Positions 31,812 through 38,960 are shown, counted from the stretch's first letter. The stretch: 64,000 nt of DNA from an uncultured Clostridia bacterium (GCA_947307375.1 CAMZIX010000001.1:1-64000), one strand, 5' to 3'. Numbers and translations are program-made. The notes: a model not told the origin generated them from the sequence alone.

Positions 31812-32563
31812 ACTCCATCCCCTGTCAGATAACTGTAGAGTCTTTCCAGCTCGATCCTCCGAAGTGCCAGCACCTCCGTCGAGCTTGAGCGCGTCGATTG
31901 AAAAGATCGTGGGCCGATAGACAGATAATAGTTGATGTTGTCTGCAAGGAACGCACGCAGTCCTTGATTGTCATGCAGGGCGCGGAGGCCGTCGTTACGC
32001 AGTACACCGGCGCGCTGATAGCTGACGCCGATCTCTTTCCCTGCCTCCTCCAGCGTTTTGTTCTCCAAGTCTGTACGACGCACGACAAGCGCCTGACGCG
32101 CAGGGATCTCCTCCAGGGCTTTATCTATTGCCTCGCGGAGCTGCGCTTGATACAGGCGATCCTCGGCGTCCTCAAGGCCGTCCTCATCGTCGGGAACACT
32201 ATCAAGCCATGTCTCGGTATCATCGTCATATCGTTCGGCGTCCAGGCTGAAACAATGATCGAGAAGATCCTTCTTTCCCCGGAGGCCCATAGCATCTCTA
32301 AAGGCCTTGCGCAGATAGAATGAATACCAGGTAAGAAAACCCGCGCCTCCCGGTCTGTATGTCTTCACAGCCTCGACAAGTGCGATATACCCGCTCTGTA
32401 TGAGATCGTCAACTTCACAGCCGCGCGTGTTCCTGTAAGCAAGCGTGACAGCCATCCGGGAATATGCCTGTTTGCCGACAAACCTTTTTACTCTGCTCCA
32501 CAACTTCGGATAAAGGTCATCATGCCCCGCCTGGATCGAATAAACAATTTCCTCTGTTTCCGT
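31808..32563 (-). CDS. sigma-70-like factor with apparent non-ATG start
   Basis: Region 2 is DDLIQSGYIALVEAVKTY...FLTWYSFYLRKAF. Region 4 is ALEEIPARQALVVRRTDLENKTLEEAGKEIGVSYQRAGVLRNDGLRAL. The first standard start in frame is TTG 32503, but it cuts into conserved-looking sequence and lacks a binding site. The frame stays open to 32569 and reads ETEEIVYSIQAGHDDLYPKLW, typical of these factors; an ACG at 32561-32563 lies 9 nt after AAGGTGG. I annotate from ACG (251 aa); it may be a mutated ATG. Likely role: late transcription control of the island. Confidence 0.65.
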   Translation of the reverse strand, partial: TETEEIVYSIQAGHDDLYPKLWSRVKRFVGKQAYSRMAVTLAYRNTRGCEVDDLIQSGYIALVEAVKTYRPGGAGFLTWYSFYLRKAFRDAMGLRGKKDLLDHCFSLDAERYDDDTETWLDSVPDDEDGLEDAEDRLYQAQLREAIDKALEEIPARQALVVRRTDLENKTLEEAGKEIGVSYQRAGVLRNDGLRALHDNQGLRAFLADNINYYLSIGPRSFQSTRSSSTEVLALRRIELERLYSYLTGDGV

Positions 32564-32580
32564 CGATGATCACCACCTTC

Positions 32581-32616
32581 AAAAAAAGACGAGCGGGCTA
32601 TTACACCCGCCCGCGC
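32581..32616 (-). terminator. terminator abutting the sigma-like gene's ribosome binding site
   Basis: Stem GCGGGC / GCCCGC (32593-32598 with 32609-32614) followed by seven T on the minus strand. The T-run leads straight into the AAGGTGG site, so expression of the sigma/128/HD-ART cassette must pass a terminator. Confidence 0.75.
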
Positions 32617-32629
32617 TGTTTCGCCTTGC

Positions 32630-32690
32630 GCTAATCCAGCGCATGATCTGCAATCATCCATTACAGATCAGCGGCGAGAGGTTAAGGGAT
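32630..32690 (-). promoter_or_regulatory. two extra hairpins in the leader of the sigma-like gene
   Basis: An 11-bp stem TGATCTGTAAT / ATTGCAGATCA (one G-U) with loop GGATG, then GCGCT-GGATT-AGCGC, both just upstream of the terminator. No promoter is visible in this leader. Together they could form an attenuation or antitermination control region. Confidence 0.45.
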
Positions 32691-32711
32691 TCGTTGTTGA
32701 ATGGAGGTACT

Positions 32712-32749
32712 AAAACGGCGGAGCGGCGCGGAACAGACGCCGCCCCGCC
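32712..32749 (-). terminator. terminator after the 202-aa coiled-coil gene
   Basis: 12-bp stem GGCGGGGCGGCG / CGCCGCTCCGCC (32717-32728 with 32738-32749) followed by GTTTTAG. Confidence 0.75.
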
Positions 32750-32781
32750 TACAAACGCCCGGAGATTGAGGCGCTTGTGCG

Positions 32782-33390
32782 TTATTTAATATGCGGCGTG
32801 CGCAAATTGACAACGGCGTTAAAGAGCGACAGAAGATCCTCGTCCTCCTCGGCGGTCTTGCACCAAGAGCGGATAAAGCGCTGGTCTGCCGTTTCGCACC
32901 GGACAACAGGATGGAAGATCTTGCAGTTGCTATTGTCCAGCAGCACCAGCTCGACCTTGTTCAGAGCGCCGGCGTCCTGGATAAAGCCGGCATAACGATC
33001 CCGCTCAACAAGGGCAGCGTTCTGATCTCGCACCAGCTCCATATACATCTTGCGCAGGGCCTCGCGTGCCTTGCCGTATTCGTCGAGCCGTTTCTGAAAT
33101 CCTTTGTTGAAGCTGCTGGCATACTCACCCCAGGCCGCGACAACATCGGCGTCCGTGAACGGACAAAGCTTCTCCATCTGCTTTCTGCGTACATAGATCG
33201 TCGCGCGCACCTTCCCCAGCTCGGAAGTCTTCTGCTGGTAGAGGTCAACATCACCGGCCTCGGCGGCAGCGTTGGCCGCTTCGGCCAGTTCGGATTCCTT
33301 GCGGATAAGATCCGCGATCACACCGGCTATTTTGTCTTTTTCGGTCTGGCTCTGCTTACGCAGCTTTTCAAATTCTTCGGTTTTTGTCAT
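32782..33390 (-). CDS. hypothetical coiled-coil protein of the island
   Basis: A 202-aa, mainly helical, highly charged protein. Residues 1-130 are rich in Glu, Lys and Ala with heptad-like spacing (KTEEFEKLRKQSQTEKDKIAGVIADLIRKESELAEAANAAAEA). The C-terminal 60 residues look globular (KVELVLLDNSNCKIFHPVVRC). No family recognised. AAGGAG precedes ATG 33390. It follows the 111-aa gene by 28 bp. Confidence 0.7.
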   Translation of the reverse strand: MTKTEEFEKLRKQSQTEKDKIAGVIADLIRKESELAEAANAAAEAGDVDLYQQKTSELGKVRATIYVRRKQMEKLCPFTDADVVAAWGEYASSFNKGFQKRLDEYGKAREALRKMYMELVRDQNAALVERDRYAGFIQDAGALNKVELVLLDNSNCKIFHPVVRCETADQRFIRSWCKTAEEDEDLLSLFNAVVNLRTPHIK

Positions 33391-33418
33391 GTTCAAATCT
33401 CCTTAGATATAAAAATGT

Positions 33419-33754
33419 TTATCGTGTTTCTCTGACTTCGGCGTAAAGGCGCTGGACACAATCAGCACCCGGCAGCTCTCCGGAATATTTCGATCTCAGG
33501 CGGATACCATAGACTTGAGCAGAGAACAGATGCCGGTCGAGCCGGTCAAGGATCTTGTCGCGTTCGGCTTTCGTCTCGGCCAGTTCAGCGCGGATCTCCA
33601 GCTTCTTGGCCTCGTCCTGGAGCATTTTGCGAAATTCGCGCGCGGTATACTCGCGGCGCGTTTCGCTGCCGTCTCTATGTCTGTTACAGACGGTATAGAT
33701 CTTCGACTTCGGCTCGTGCTTGATCTCGACGGAGCGGGAGACAATGTCTTCCAT
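33419..33754 (-). CDS. hypothetical helical protein of the island
   Basis: A 111-aa charged protein. It has a short N-terminal beta part (SRSVEIKHEPKSKIYTVCNRHRDGSETRREYTAREF) and a coiled-coil helix (DEAKKLEIRAELAETKAERDKILDRLDRHLF). No family recognised. GGAGGTG stands before ATG 33754, directly after a terminator hairpin; a consensus promoter lies 110 bp upstream. Confidence 0.68.
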   Translation of the reverse strand: MEDIVSRSVEIKHEPKSKIYTVCNRHRDGSETRREYTAREFRKMLQDEAKKLEIRAELAETKAERDKILDRLDRHLFSAQVYGIRLRSKYSGELPGADCVQRLYAEVRETR

Positions 33755-33776
33755 GTATTTCACCTCCCCAAAAAGG

Positions 33777-33817
33777 AAATAGAAAAGGATGGCCAGGCTT
33801 TTACGACCTGGCCATCC
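33777..33817 (-). terminator. leader terminator before the 111-aa gene
   Basis: Perfect 11-bp stem GGATGGCCAGG / CCTGGCCATCC (33787-33797 with 33807-33817), then TTTTCTATTT on the minus strand, 20-odd nt before the 111-aa start codon. Confidence 0.8.
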
Positions 33818-33855
33818 AAGTGGCTAACCCCTGCGGGGGCGGTACTTTTACGATT
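33787..33855 (-). ncRNA. candidate short leader RNA / sRNA
   Basis: Between the consensus promoter and the terminator lie about 70 nt with no ORF, including CCCC-GCA-GGGG and the terminator stem. Transcripts that stop here would be a 70-nt RNA; those that pass reach the 111-aa and 202-aa genes. Confidence 0.4.
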
Positions 33856-33861
33856 TATTGT

Positions 33862-33890
33862 ATTATATCATCTTTCTGCGGCTTTGTCAA
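33862..33890 (-). promoter_or_regulatory. consensus promoter inside the island
   Basis: TTGACA (33885-33890), 17-bp spacer, TATAAT (33862-33867): a full match to the sigma-A consensus, inside the 3' end of the 65-aa gene. Confidence 0.88.
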
Positions 33891-34065
33891 AGCCTTTCGG
33901 CTTTATCGAACAGTATTCCGACACCTGCAGGGAGATGTATTTCCGTCCATCCCGCTCTGCTTTTCGCGCCCTAAAGCGCACCGGAGCGGCGGCCTGGAGG
34001 AGCTGCGTTCCTAAATACTCCGCGAGCTCAAGTTCATTTTCAACAAAGGAAAAAGTGATTCTCAT
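33868..34065 (-). CDS. hypothetical small protein of the island
   Basis: A 65-aa protein (MRITFSFVENELELAEYLGTQLL...) with an alpha/beta look and a basic middle. No family recognised. It overlaps the 75-aa gene before it by 4 bp. Its last codons contain a full-consensus promoter. Confidence 0.55.
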   Translation of the reverse strand: MRITFSFVENELELAEYLGTQLLQAAAPVRFRARKAERDGRKYISLQVSEYCSIKPKGFDKAAER

Positions 34066-34289
34066 TTCTTCCTCCTCTTGATGATTGCCAGGTCGATTGC
34101 ATCGGCCACACCCTCATAAAAGTTGATGAGATCCAGCCGGGCGCGCACCTCTGCTTCAGCGGCAAGATCAAGGAAGTGCTGACGATATCCGCGCCACTCC
34201 TCGCAGAGCTGCTTCAGCTCGGCAGCGTCGGCAGATTCTACCCGCTCCAGGATCTCCCGGCCTCGGTCAAGGTATTCTGTTAAGGTCAA
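34062..34289 (-). CDS. hypothetical small helical protein of the island
   Basis: A 75-aa all-helical acidic protein (LTEYLDRGREILERVESADAAELKQLCEEWRGYRQHFLDLAAEAEVR), no family recognised. I choose the TTG at 34289 because AGAGGAG lies 6 nt upstream; a longer frame to 34322 lacks a site. It is the first gene after the iteron cluster. Confidence 0.6.
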   Translation of the reverse strand: MTLTEYLDRGREILERVESADAAELKQLCEEWRGYRQHFLDLAAEAEVRARLDLINFYEGVADAIDLAIIKRRKK

Positions 34290-34356
34290 GTTTATCTCCT
34301 CTCCAGCGCCCCGCATGATCACATAAAGCAGCGGGGCGCTTCTTCATTTTGTCCTC

Positions 34357-34469
34357 GGTTACATGATTTTGCTGGGCGTTAGTTTTATGTAGTTCATGTA
34401 ACATGAGCACTAAAATACATAGGTTACATGAGTTACATGAAAACATATCCATTCAAAAATCATGTAACC
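34357..34469. repeat. iteron cluster, probable replication origin of the island
   Basis: Five copies of GGTTACATGA or close variants within 113 bp: 34357-34366 (+), 34393-34402 (-), 34422-34431 (+), 34432-34440 (+) and 34460-34469 (-), in AT-rich sequence. They sit directly downstream of the RepA-like ATPase gene, as origins of PICIs sit next to rep. Confidence 0.7.
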
Positions 34470-34472
34470 CTA

Positions 34473-35654
34473 TCACAACGGTAGTTCTTCCTGATCCTTC
34501 GCTCCATCATCACCGGCAAAAGGATGAATAAGGAATCCGTTTCTTTTTACTCCGTCAATCTGCACCTGTATTCCGGTTTTGATCTGATAGCCTCGCCCAT
34601 ACATATCACCGGCAACAGAATCAAGCAGGCGCTTCGGCTGCATCGTGCCGAAGATTTCGGAGCCGTAACGATCTTTGAAAGAGTCATATGTGAATTTCAT
34701 GTCCGTGAACGGAATCGCGGCGTCCATCAAAGCGCGGAGCAAAGTCTCTTTTGTTGTATCCTTGTATGCTGCCGCCTGCGAAACCTCAAAGGGCGTTTTA
34801 CGCTGCCGCGCTGCCTGCTCCATCGTCTGCCGGTCGATCTCTGAGAATCCATCCCACTTTATCCCACCGTCTTCCATAGAGAAGCAGACAGATGATCCAT
34901 ACCGGGCATAATTGCTCTTGGTATGTACAACAATCCTCCGGTCTTCATTCTCCTCGTCGAAGATGATATATAGAGCGGAGCGGGCGGCATTGATGAAGTC
35001 TGTCGATCCTGTCGCAGCATTGTTAACGTTTTCACCCTGGGCGCGCTTGTTTACATGGGAGACAAGGATCAGACCGCATTCCAGCTCTTTTGCGATATTT
35101 GCAAGGCGCTGAAATATAGGGCGTACTGCATTCACCCGGTTAAGGTCAACTGCATCCCCGACAAAGCCATGCCACGGATCGATCACAACAATCCGGGGAG
35201 AATACTCTTTAATTGTGGCCTTGAAAGATTCGTAACCATCGGTGAAGTTCATTCCAACAGAGGCCATGCAATCAATGATAAAGATCCGGTCGAGATCTGC
35301 ACCGGAGGCCTGCAGGCGCTTCTTCAGCAGCTCGCCCCTGTCCTCCGCGCTGATAATGAGAACATTACCGGCAGACGCGGGCTTGAGATCTCCCGGAAGA
35401 GCAAGGCCTTTGCTGACGGCGGCAGCTACACCACAAACAAAATAGGTTTTTCCGGTGCCGCCTGGAGCCATTAGAACGGTATAGTCTCCCTCCGGAATGT
35501 ACGGATACCACACAAATTTCGTTCTGTCCTCTCCAAACTCAGACGCGCGCCTTGCCGTATATGTCGGCGTTTTGCTGTCTTCATCTCGGAATAGTTCGTC
35601 ATGAGTCAGGCCGCTGAGGATCTCGTCGGCGTATGGTGCAAGATCGCCTTGCAT
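34473..35654 (-). CDS. RepA-like AAA/RecA-fold replication ATPase
   Basis: A 393-aa protein. The N-terminal 45 residues are variable. The RecA-type core holds Walker A MAPGGTGKTYF (about residues 59-69), Walker B-like RIVVIDPWHGF, sensor LILVSHVNKRAQ and GSTDFINAARSALYII, the pattern of RSF1010 RepA-like hexameric helicases. A C-terminal winged-helix-like part (about 290-380) could bind the neighbouring iterons. It is co-transcribed with, and overlaps by 49 bp, the CHC2 primase gene. Together they would replicate the island. Confidence 0.82.
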   Translation of the reverse strand: MQGDLAPYADEILSGLTHDELFRDEDSKTPTYTARRASEFGEDRTKFVWYPYIPEGDYTVLMAPGGTGKTYFVCGVAAAVSKGLALPGDLKPASAGNVLIISAEDRGELLKKRLQASGADLDRIFIIDCMASVGMNFTDGYESFKATIKEYSPRIVVIDPWHGFVGDAVDLNRVNAVRPIFQRLANIAKELECGLILVSHVNKRAQGENVNNAATGSTDFINAARSALYIIFDEENEDRRIVVHTKSNYARYGSSVCFSMEDGGIKWDGFSEIDRQTMEQAARQRKTPFEVSQAAAYKDTTKETLLRALMDAAIPFTDMKFTYDSFKDRYGSEIFGTMQPKRLLDSVAGDMYGRGYQIKTGIQVQIDGVKRNGFLIHPFAGDDGAKDQEELPL

Positions 35655-36235
35655 AACCTTGTCACCCCCTCCCGCATCCGGTATATCTGCATTTGCTTTT
35701 CGGTCGAGCCGTGAAGCAGCTCGTCAGCCCAGGCCTCCAAACACTCCCGGTATCGAAGCGCGACGGCGGCTGAGTCTGTCAGATGGTCGAAGTCTGCCGT
35801 GTTTGCGATCCTGATACATCGGTCGATTGCGTTCAGCATTCTCTCCCGCCACCCGGTAAACAATCGTCGAGCCTCGCGCAGCTTGTCCACTAGAGGCCGA
35901 TCCGGAGGATGACCCAGCTTTATGTCGATTCTGAAATCAGCGGCCAGCCGCTTCACAGCGCCCAGGGGATCAAGATTGAACAGCAGCGCGACAAAGTCTA
36001 TCACGGAGCCATGCGCGCCACAGCCGAAGCAATGGAAGCTGCGCTCGTTGATCTTCAAGCTGGGCGTTTTCTCCGTATGAAACGGACAGCAGATAAAACC
36101 GGTGCGGTTTGGCTCATAGCCGTAAAAGCTGACAACCTCCCGCATCGGCACGGCCTCTTTGATCGTCGCGAAAGCATCATGCCCGGAGATATCTGTAATG
36201 ATGGCGGAGTAAATAGTATCGATTGATACTGTCAT
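35606..36235 (-). CDS. CHC2 zinc-finger primase-like protein
   Basis: A 209-aa protein with the DnaG-type zinc-ribbon CCPFHTEKTPSLKINERSFHCFGCGAHGSVIDF (residues about 47-80), then helical sequence. No TOPRIM catalytic domain is present, so it cannot be a full primase. It may load a host primase or recognise template with the RepA-like ATPase. ATG 36235 shares bases with the stop of the 44-aa gene. Confidence 0.82.
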   Translation of the reverse strand: MTVSIDTIYSAIITDISGHDAFATIKEAVPMREVVSFYGYEPNRTGFICCPFHTEKTPSLKINERSFHCFGCGAHGSVIDFVALLFNLDPLGAVKRLAADFRIDIKLGHPPDRPLVDKLREARRLFTGWRERMLNAIDRCIRIANTADFDHLTDSAAVALRYRECLEAWADELLHGSTEKQMQIYRMREGVTRLCKAILHHTPTRSSAA

Positions 36236-36366
36236 ATTTTCCACGCCTCCATAAGTTCCCGGATTGCAGCTTCATACTCTTCCGGTGAAAGACCACGCTC
36301 ACGCAAAAGTGCTTTTTCCTCTTCATAGCGGTGCAGGCGCTTTTCATAAGAAAGAGATATCTTCAT
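36232..36366 (-). CDS. 44-aa hypothetical protein between AlpA-like and primase genes
   Basis: A short ORF, MKISLSYEKRLHRYEEEKAL... ending LSPEEYEAAIRELMEAWKI. Both ends overlap neighbours by ATGA-type junctions (AlpA-like stop and primase start), and GGAGGAATC stands 4 nt before the ATG. Its helical, SHOCT-like C-terminal pattern is only suggestive. No function can be given. Confidence 0.65.
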   Translation of the reverse strand: MKISLSYEKRLHRYEEEKALLRERGLSPEEYEAAIRELMEAWKI

Positions 36367-36575
36367 GGTGATTCCTCCGCATTCAGTTTTCGCAGTAACG
36401 CAGGAATGTTGATCAGGTATACCCGGCCTGACTTGATATGCGGAATTGAGCCGTCCTTACATCCATTTCTGAGAAAAAATTGAGAGAGGCCTGTAACCTC
36501 ACACGCTTTTTCAATCCCCAAGAACGGCGGGATCCCCTCCGTCTTGAATCTCAGATTCTGTCTGTTTGCGTTCAT
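36363..36575 (-). CDS. AlpA-like excisionase/regulator (HTH_17)
   Basis: A 70-aa protein with a MerR-like helix-turn-helix: PPFLGIEKACEVTGLSQFFLRNGCKDGSIPHIKSGRVYLINIPALLRKL. Relatives are excisionases or AlpA-type activators of integrase and of Gram-negative PICI genes. ATG 36575 follows AAGGTGAC. It overlaps the 70-aa small gene upstream by 65 bp. Confidence 0.78.
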   Translation of the reverse strand: MNANRQNLRFKTEGIPPFLGIEKACEVTGLSQFFLRNGCKDGSIPHIKSGRVYLINIPALLRKLNAEESP

Positions 36576-36723
36576 CCGCGTCACCTTCTCTCGCTTCAAG
36601 TGCTTTCTTTTCCCAATACCTCAGATTCGCAGCCCTTACTTTTTCTTTGTTACGGCGATTCCATGCACGCCTGTATGCGTTGCGCGCCTGTCTTGCCGCC
36701 TCAGACATTTCTTTGTTGGCCAT
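36511..36723 (-). CDS. hypothetical 70-aa basic phage-type protein
   Basis: A first-operon small protein, MANKEMSEAARQARNAYRRAWN, rich in Arg and Lys with YWEKK in the middle. Similar short proteins (ayrrWrkkNpekv) are common in the early region of Clostridia phages; role unknown. GGAGGTGAG precedes ATG 36723. It is the first gene of the long minus-strand operon. Confidence 0.7.
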   Translation of the reverse strand: MANKEMSEAARQARNAYRRAWNRRNKEKVRAANLRYWEKKALEAREGDADERKQTESEIQDGGDPAVLGD

Positions 36724-36767
36724 CAACTCACCTCCAGACCAATGCGCGTTTTTCCCTTTCCGTTGAT

Positions 36768-36796
36768 ATTCTACCAAATCTTCCTCTTGACTACAA
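36768..36796 (-). promoter_or_regulatory. early leftward promoter of the island
   Basis: TTGTAG (36791-36796), 17-bp spacer, TAGAAT (36768-36773), driving the replication operon. Its -35 overlaps the -35 of the repressor promoter on the other strand. Confidence 0.72.
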
Positions 36797-36815
36797 GCGA
36801 TTTTTGGTCTACAAT
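36787..36815 (+). promoter_or_regulatory. rightward promoter of the CI-like repressor and integrase
   Basis: TTGACT (36787-36792), 17-bp spacer, TACAAT (36810-36815). Overlapping divergent -35 boxes mean that the two directions compete, as in lysis-lysogeny switches. Confidence 0.78.
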
Positions 36816-36853
36816 ATTAATACCAAGTATTCCTTTGTTCTGGAGGTCAGAGA

Positions 36854-37570
36854 ATGCAAAATTCAAAGAATCGGTATGATGCGGCTATCAATGAGGATGA
36901 CTTCAGAGATAGGCTGAAAGAACTATTAGGCGCTAATGAACCCGACGCAAAAAGAAGACTTGCTTTAAGGGCAGAGCTAGCGGCGATATTGGGAGTAACT
37001 CCTGAAATGGTAAGGCGTTATTGCGAAGCGAAAGAGTTTCCATCAACGAAAAAGCTGCTTACGATTGCAAGGTATTTCAATGTCTCCCTTGACTATCTGA
37101 TCGGTTTATCAGATGTTAAAAATCCAAATGCGGAAATCAAAGCAATCTGCGAGTATACCGGCCTTTCTGAGAAGTCTGTTGCCTTTCTTCATCATCTGAA
37201 TGAATCCACAATTTGCGAAAATCGACGTCCTCTGCATTTACTGAACATTGTTCTTGGTGAATGCAAGCCATCTGATATATTTCCCTCCGACTCCATTTTC
37301 TCGCTTATGGATCAATACATCACGGCGGGAGATATTGTTCGAAAACTGGATAATGAGATAAAGCCTCAGGATTACGAATCCCCGGAGCAATTCACGGCTA
37401 AACTAAATGAGGAAAAGATTAAACGCAAAACTATAACTATAGAATCAAGTGATGAAATGCTTGAGATTCTATCTGTTGCAGAATTATATAAAGAACGGAA
37501 AATGCAACTAATCAGAGCAGAGCTTGAACGCTATAGAAAGGAGCAAAAAAATGGCCTCGACAAGACTTAA
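36854..37570 (+). CDS. CI-like XRE repressor
   Basis: A 238-aa protein. The XRE domain spans about 30-85: RAELAAILGVTPEMVRRYCEAKEFPSTKKLLTIARYFNVSLDYLIGLSD. The helical C-terminal part has no peptidase motif, so RecA-driven self-cleavage is unlikely; release by a helper-phage protein, as for PICI Stl, is the alternative (inference). GGAGGTC precedes the ATG. It diverges from the replication operon and overlaps the integrase gene by 20 bp. Confidence 0.82.
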   Translation: MQNSKNRYDAAINEDDFRDRLKELLGANEPDAKRRLALRAELAAILGVTPEMVRRYCEAKEFPSTKKLLTIARYFNVSLDYLIGLSDVKNPNAEIKAICEYTGLSEKSVAFLHHLNESTICENRRPLHLLNIVLGECKPSDIFPSDSIFSLMDQYITAGDIVRKLDNEIKPQDYESPEQFTAKLNEEKIKRKTITIESSDEMLEILSVAELYKERKMQLIRAELERYRKEQKNGLDKT

Positions 37571-38804
37571 AACCACAAAAGACGGACGCCGGTATTACGA
37601 GATTCGCGTCCGTATCTCCCGCGACAGGCCGGAGCTGTCCACAAGATGGTACATTCCAAACGGCTGGAGTCAAACAGCTATAGACAGGCAGCTATCAAAA
37701 GAGTCTGCTGAATTTGAGCGTAAATGCAAAGCCGGTGAAGTATTGAGCCGGTCAGAGCAGAAAGCTATCGAAGCGGAGCAAGCCCGCCTCGCTGCCGCTG
37801 AAGCGGCCAGGATACAAACCTTTAAACAGTACGGTGAAAGAGTCTTCATGCCGTCGAAGAAGATCACAACGGCAGAGAAAACAAGATCTTACTATCAAGG
37901 CGCGCTTGACAATCACTTGTATAAGGCATTTGGAGACACTCCCCTCCCGGATCTTTCCTCCGCTCAAATCACAGAGTATTTTCTTTCCCTCCAGGATTCC
38001 GGTCTTGCCCATTCAACGATTATCGGAATATACGTTACCCTTAACCAGCTTTTGAAAATGGCGTACAACGATGACACGATAGACCGTAATCCGATTGACA
38101 AAGTACAGCGCCCCCGGCAAAGAAAAGACGAGCAGAAACGCGCCGTCGAAGCATTCACGGCGGACGAGCTGACAAAGGTCAATGAATGCCTCGACAAAGA
38201 GCCTCTGAAATGGCGCGCCATGATCCGATTGATTGAAGATACCGGGATCAGACGAGGAGAGGCCTGTGGCCTCAAATGGGAGAACATTGATTTCAAAAAC
38301 AATTCCGCTCTCATTAAATGGAATATCTGCTACACAAAAGAAAAAGGGATATACGTTGATACCACAAAGACCGGTAAAGAAAGAGAGGTATATTTCACCC
38401 AGGCCGTGGCCGATCTCCTCAAGGCATACCAGGCAGAGCAAATCGCGGCCACAAGGAAACGGACAGCACGCCTTATAAAAGACGGCAAACCCCTTGCTTT
38501 TGAGAAGGTCGCAATTCCTGAGTATGTATTCACAGAAAAGGGAATCAATACGCCGATGCACCCGGACAGCCCAAACAGATACCTCCGCGAATTTGGCAAA
38601 AGGTATGGAATTGATATTCACCCGCACAAGCTGCGTCACAGCTTCGCAAGTGTAGCTATAACAAAGGGCGCTGATGTTGCAAGTGTTTCTGAAATCCTCG
38701 GCCATGCTCAGATAAGCACCACTTTGAATATGTACACGCACGCGAATGAAGAAAGTAAGCGCCGCGCCGCCGAAATCGTACATAGCGCAGTTGCACAGGC
38801 ATAA
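37551..38804 (+). CDS. int: tyrosine-family site-specific integrase
   Basis: A 417-aa phage-type integrase: an N-terminal arm-binding part (about 1-75, KDGRRYYEIRVRISRD), a SAM-like core-binding domain (about 95-200) and the catalytic domain with Arg in DTGIRRGEACGLKW, HKLRHSFAS (HxxR) and the nucleophile Tyr in TTLNMYTHA. ATG 37551 with GAAAGGAG upstream. It lies next to tRNA-Thr and the right att site, ending in a strong terminator. Confidence 0.95.
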   Translation: MASTRLKTTKDGRRYYEIRVRISRDRPELSTRWYIPNGWSQTAIDRQLSKESAEFERKCKAGEVLSRSEQKAIEAEQARLAAAEAARIQTFKQYGERVFMPSKKITTAEKTRSYYQGALDNHLYKAFGDTPLPDLSSAQITEYFLSLQDSGLAHSTIIGIYVTLNQLLKMAYNDDTIDRNPIDKVQRPRQRKDEQKRAVEAFTADELTKVNECLDKEPLKWRAMIRLIEDTGIRRGEACGLKWENIDFKNNSALIKWNICYTKEKGIYVDTTKTGKEREVYFTQAVADLLKAYQAEQIAATRKRTARLIKDGKPLAFEKVAIPEYVFTEKGINTPMHPDSPNRYLREFGKRYGIDIHPHKLRHSFASVAITKGADVASVSEILGHAQISTTLNMYTHANEESKRRAAEIVHSAVAQA

Positions 38805-38840
38805 AAAAAGACGCTGGATCATTTGTCCAGCGTCTTTTTT
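38803..38840 (+). terminator. terminator after the integrase gene
   Basis: Stem AAAAAGACGCTGGA / TCCAGCGTCTTTTT, starting at the integrase stop. Confidence 0.9.
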
Positions 38841-38849
38841 ATCTCTATC

Positions 38850-38901
38850 GTGTGAGTTTTTTCTATGCGTGTGGGTTTTTGTATGGGTTTTGTTTGAGTT
38901 T
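38850..38901 (+). repeat. arm-type repeats, right end of the island
   Basis: Four direct repeats of the GTGTGGGTTTT type (38850 GTGTGAGTTTT, 38869 GTGTGGGTTTT, 38881 GTATGGGTTTT, 38892 GTTTGAGTTT), matching the left-end set. Confidence 0.5.
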
Positions 38902-38960
38902 CGCAAAAGTGGCGTATTCAGCAGAAGCAACATTTTACTTAAATAAGTTCATTAAAACAT

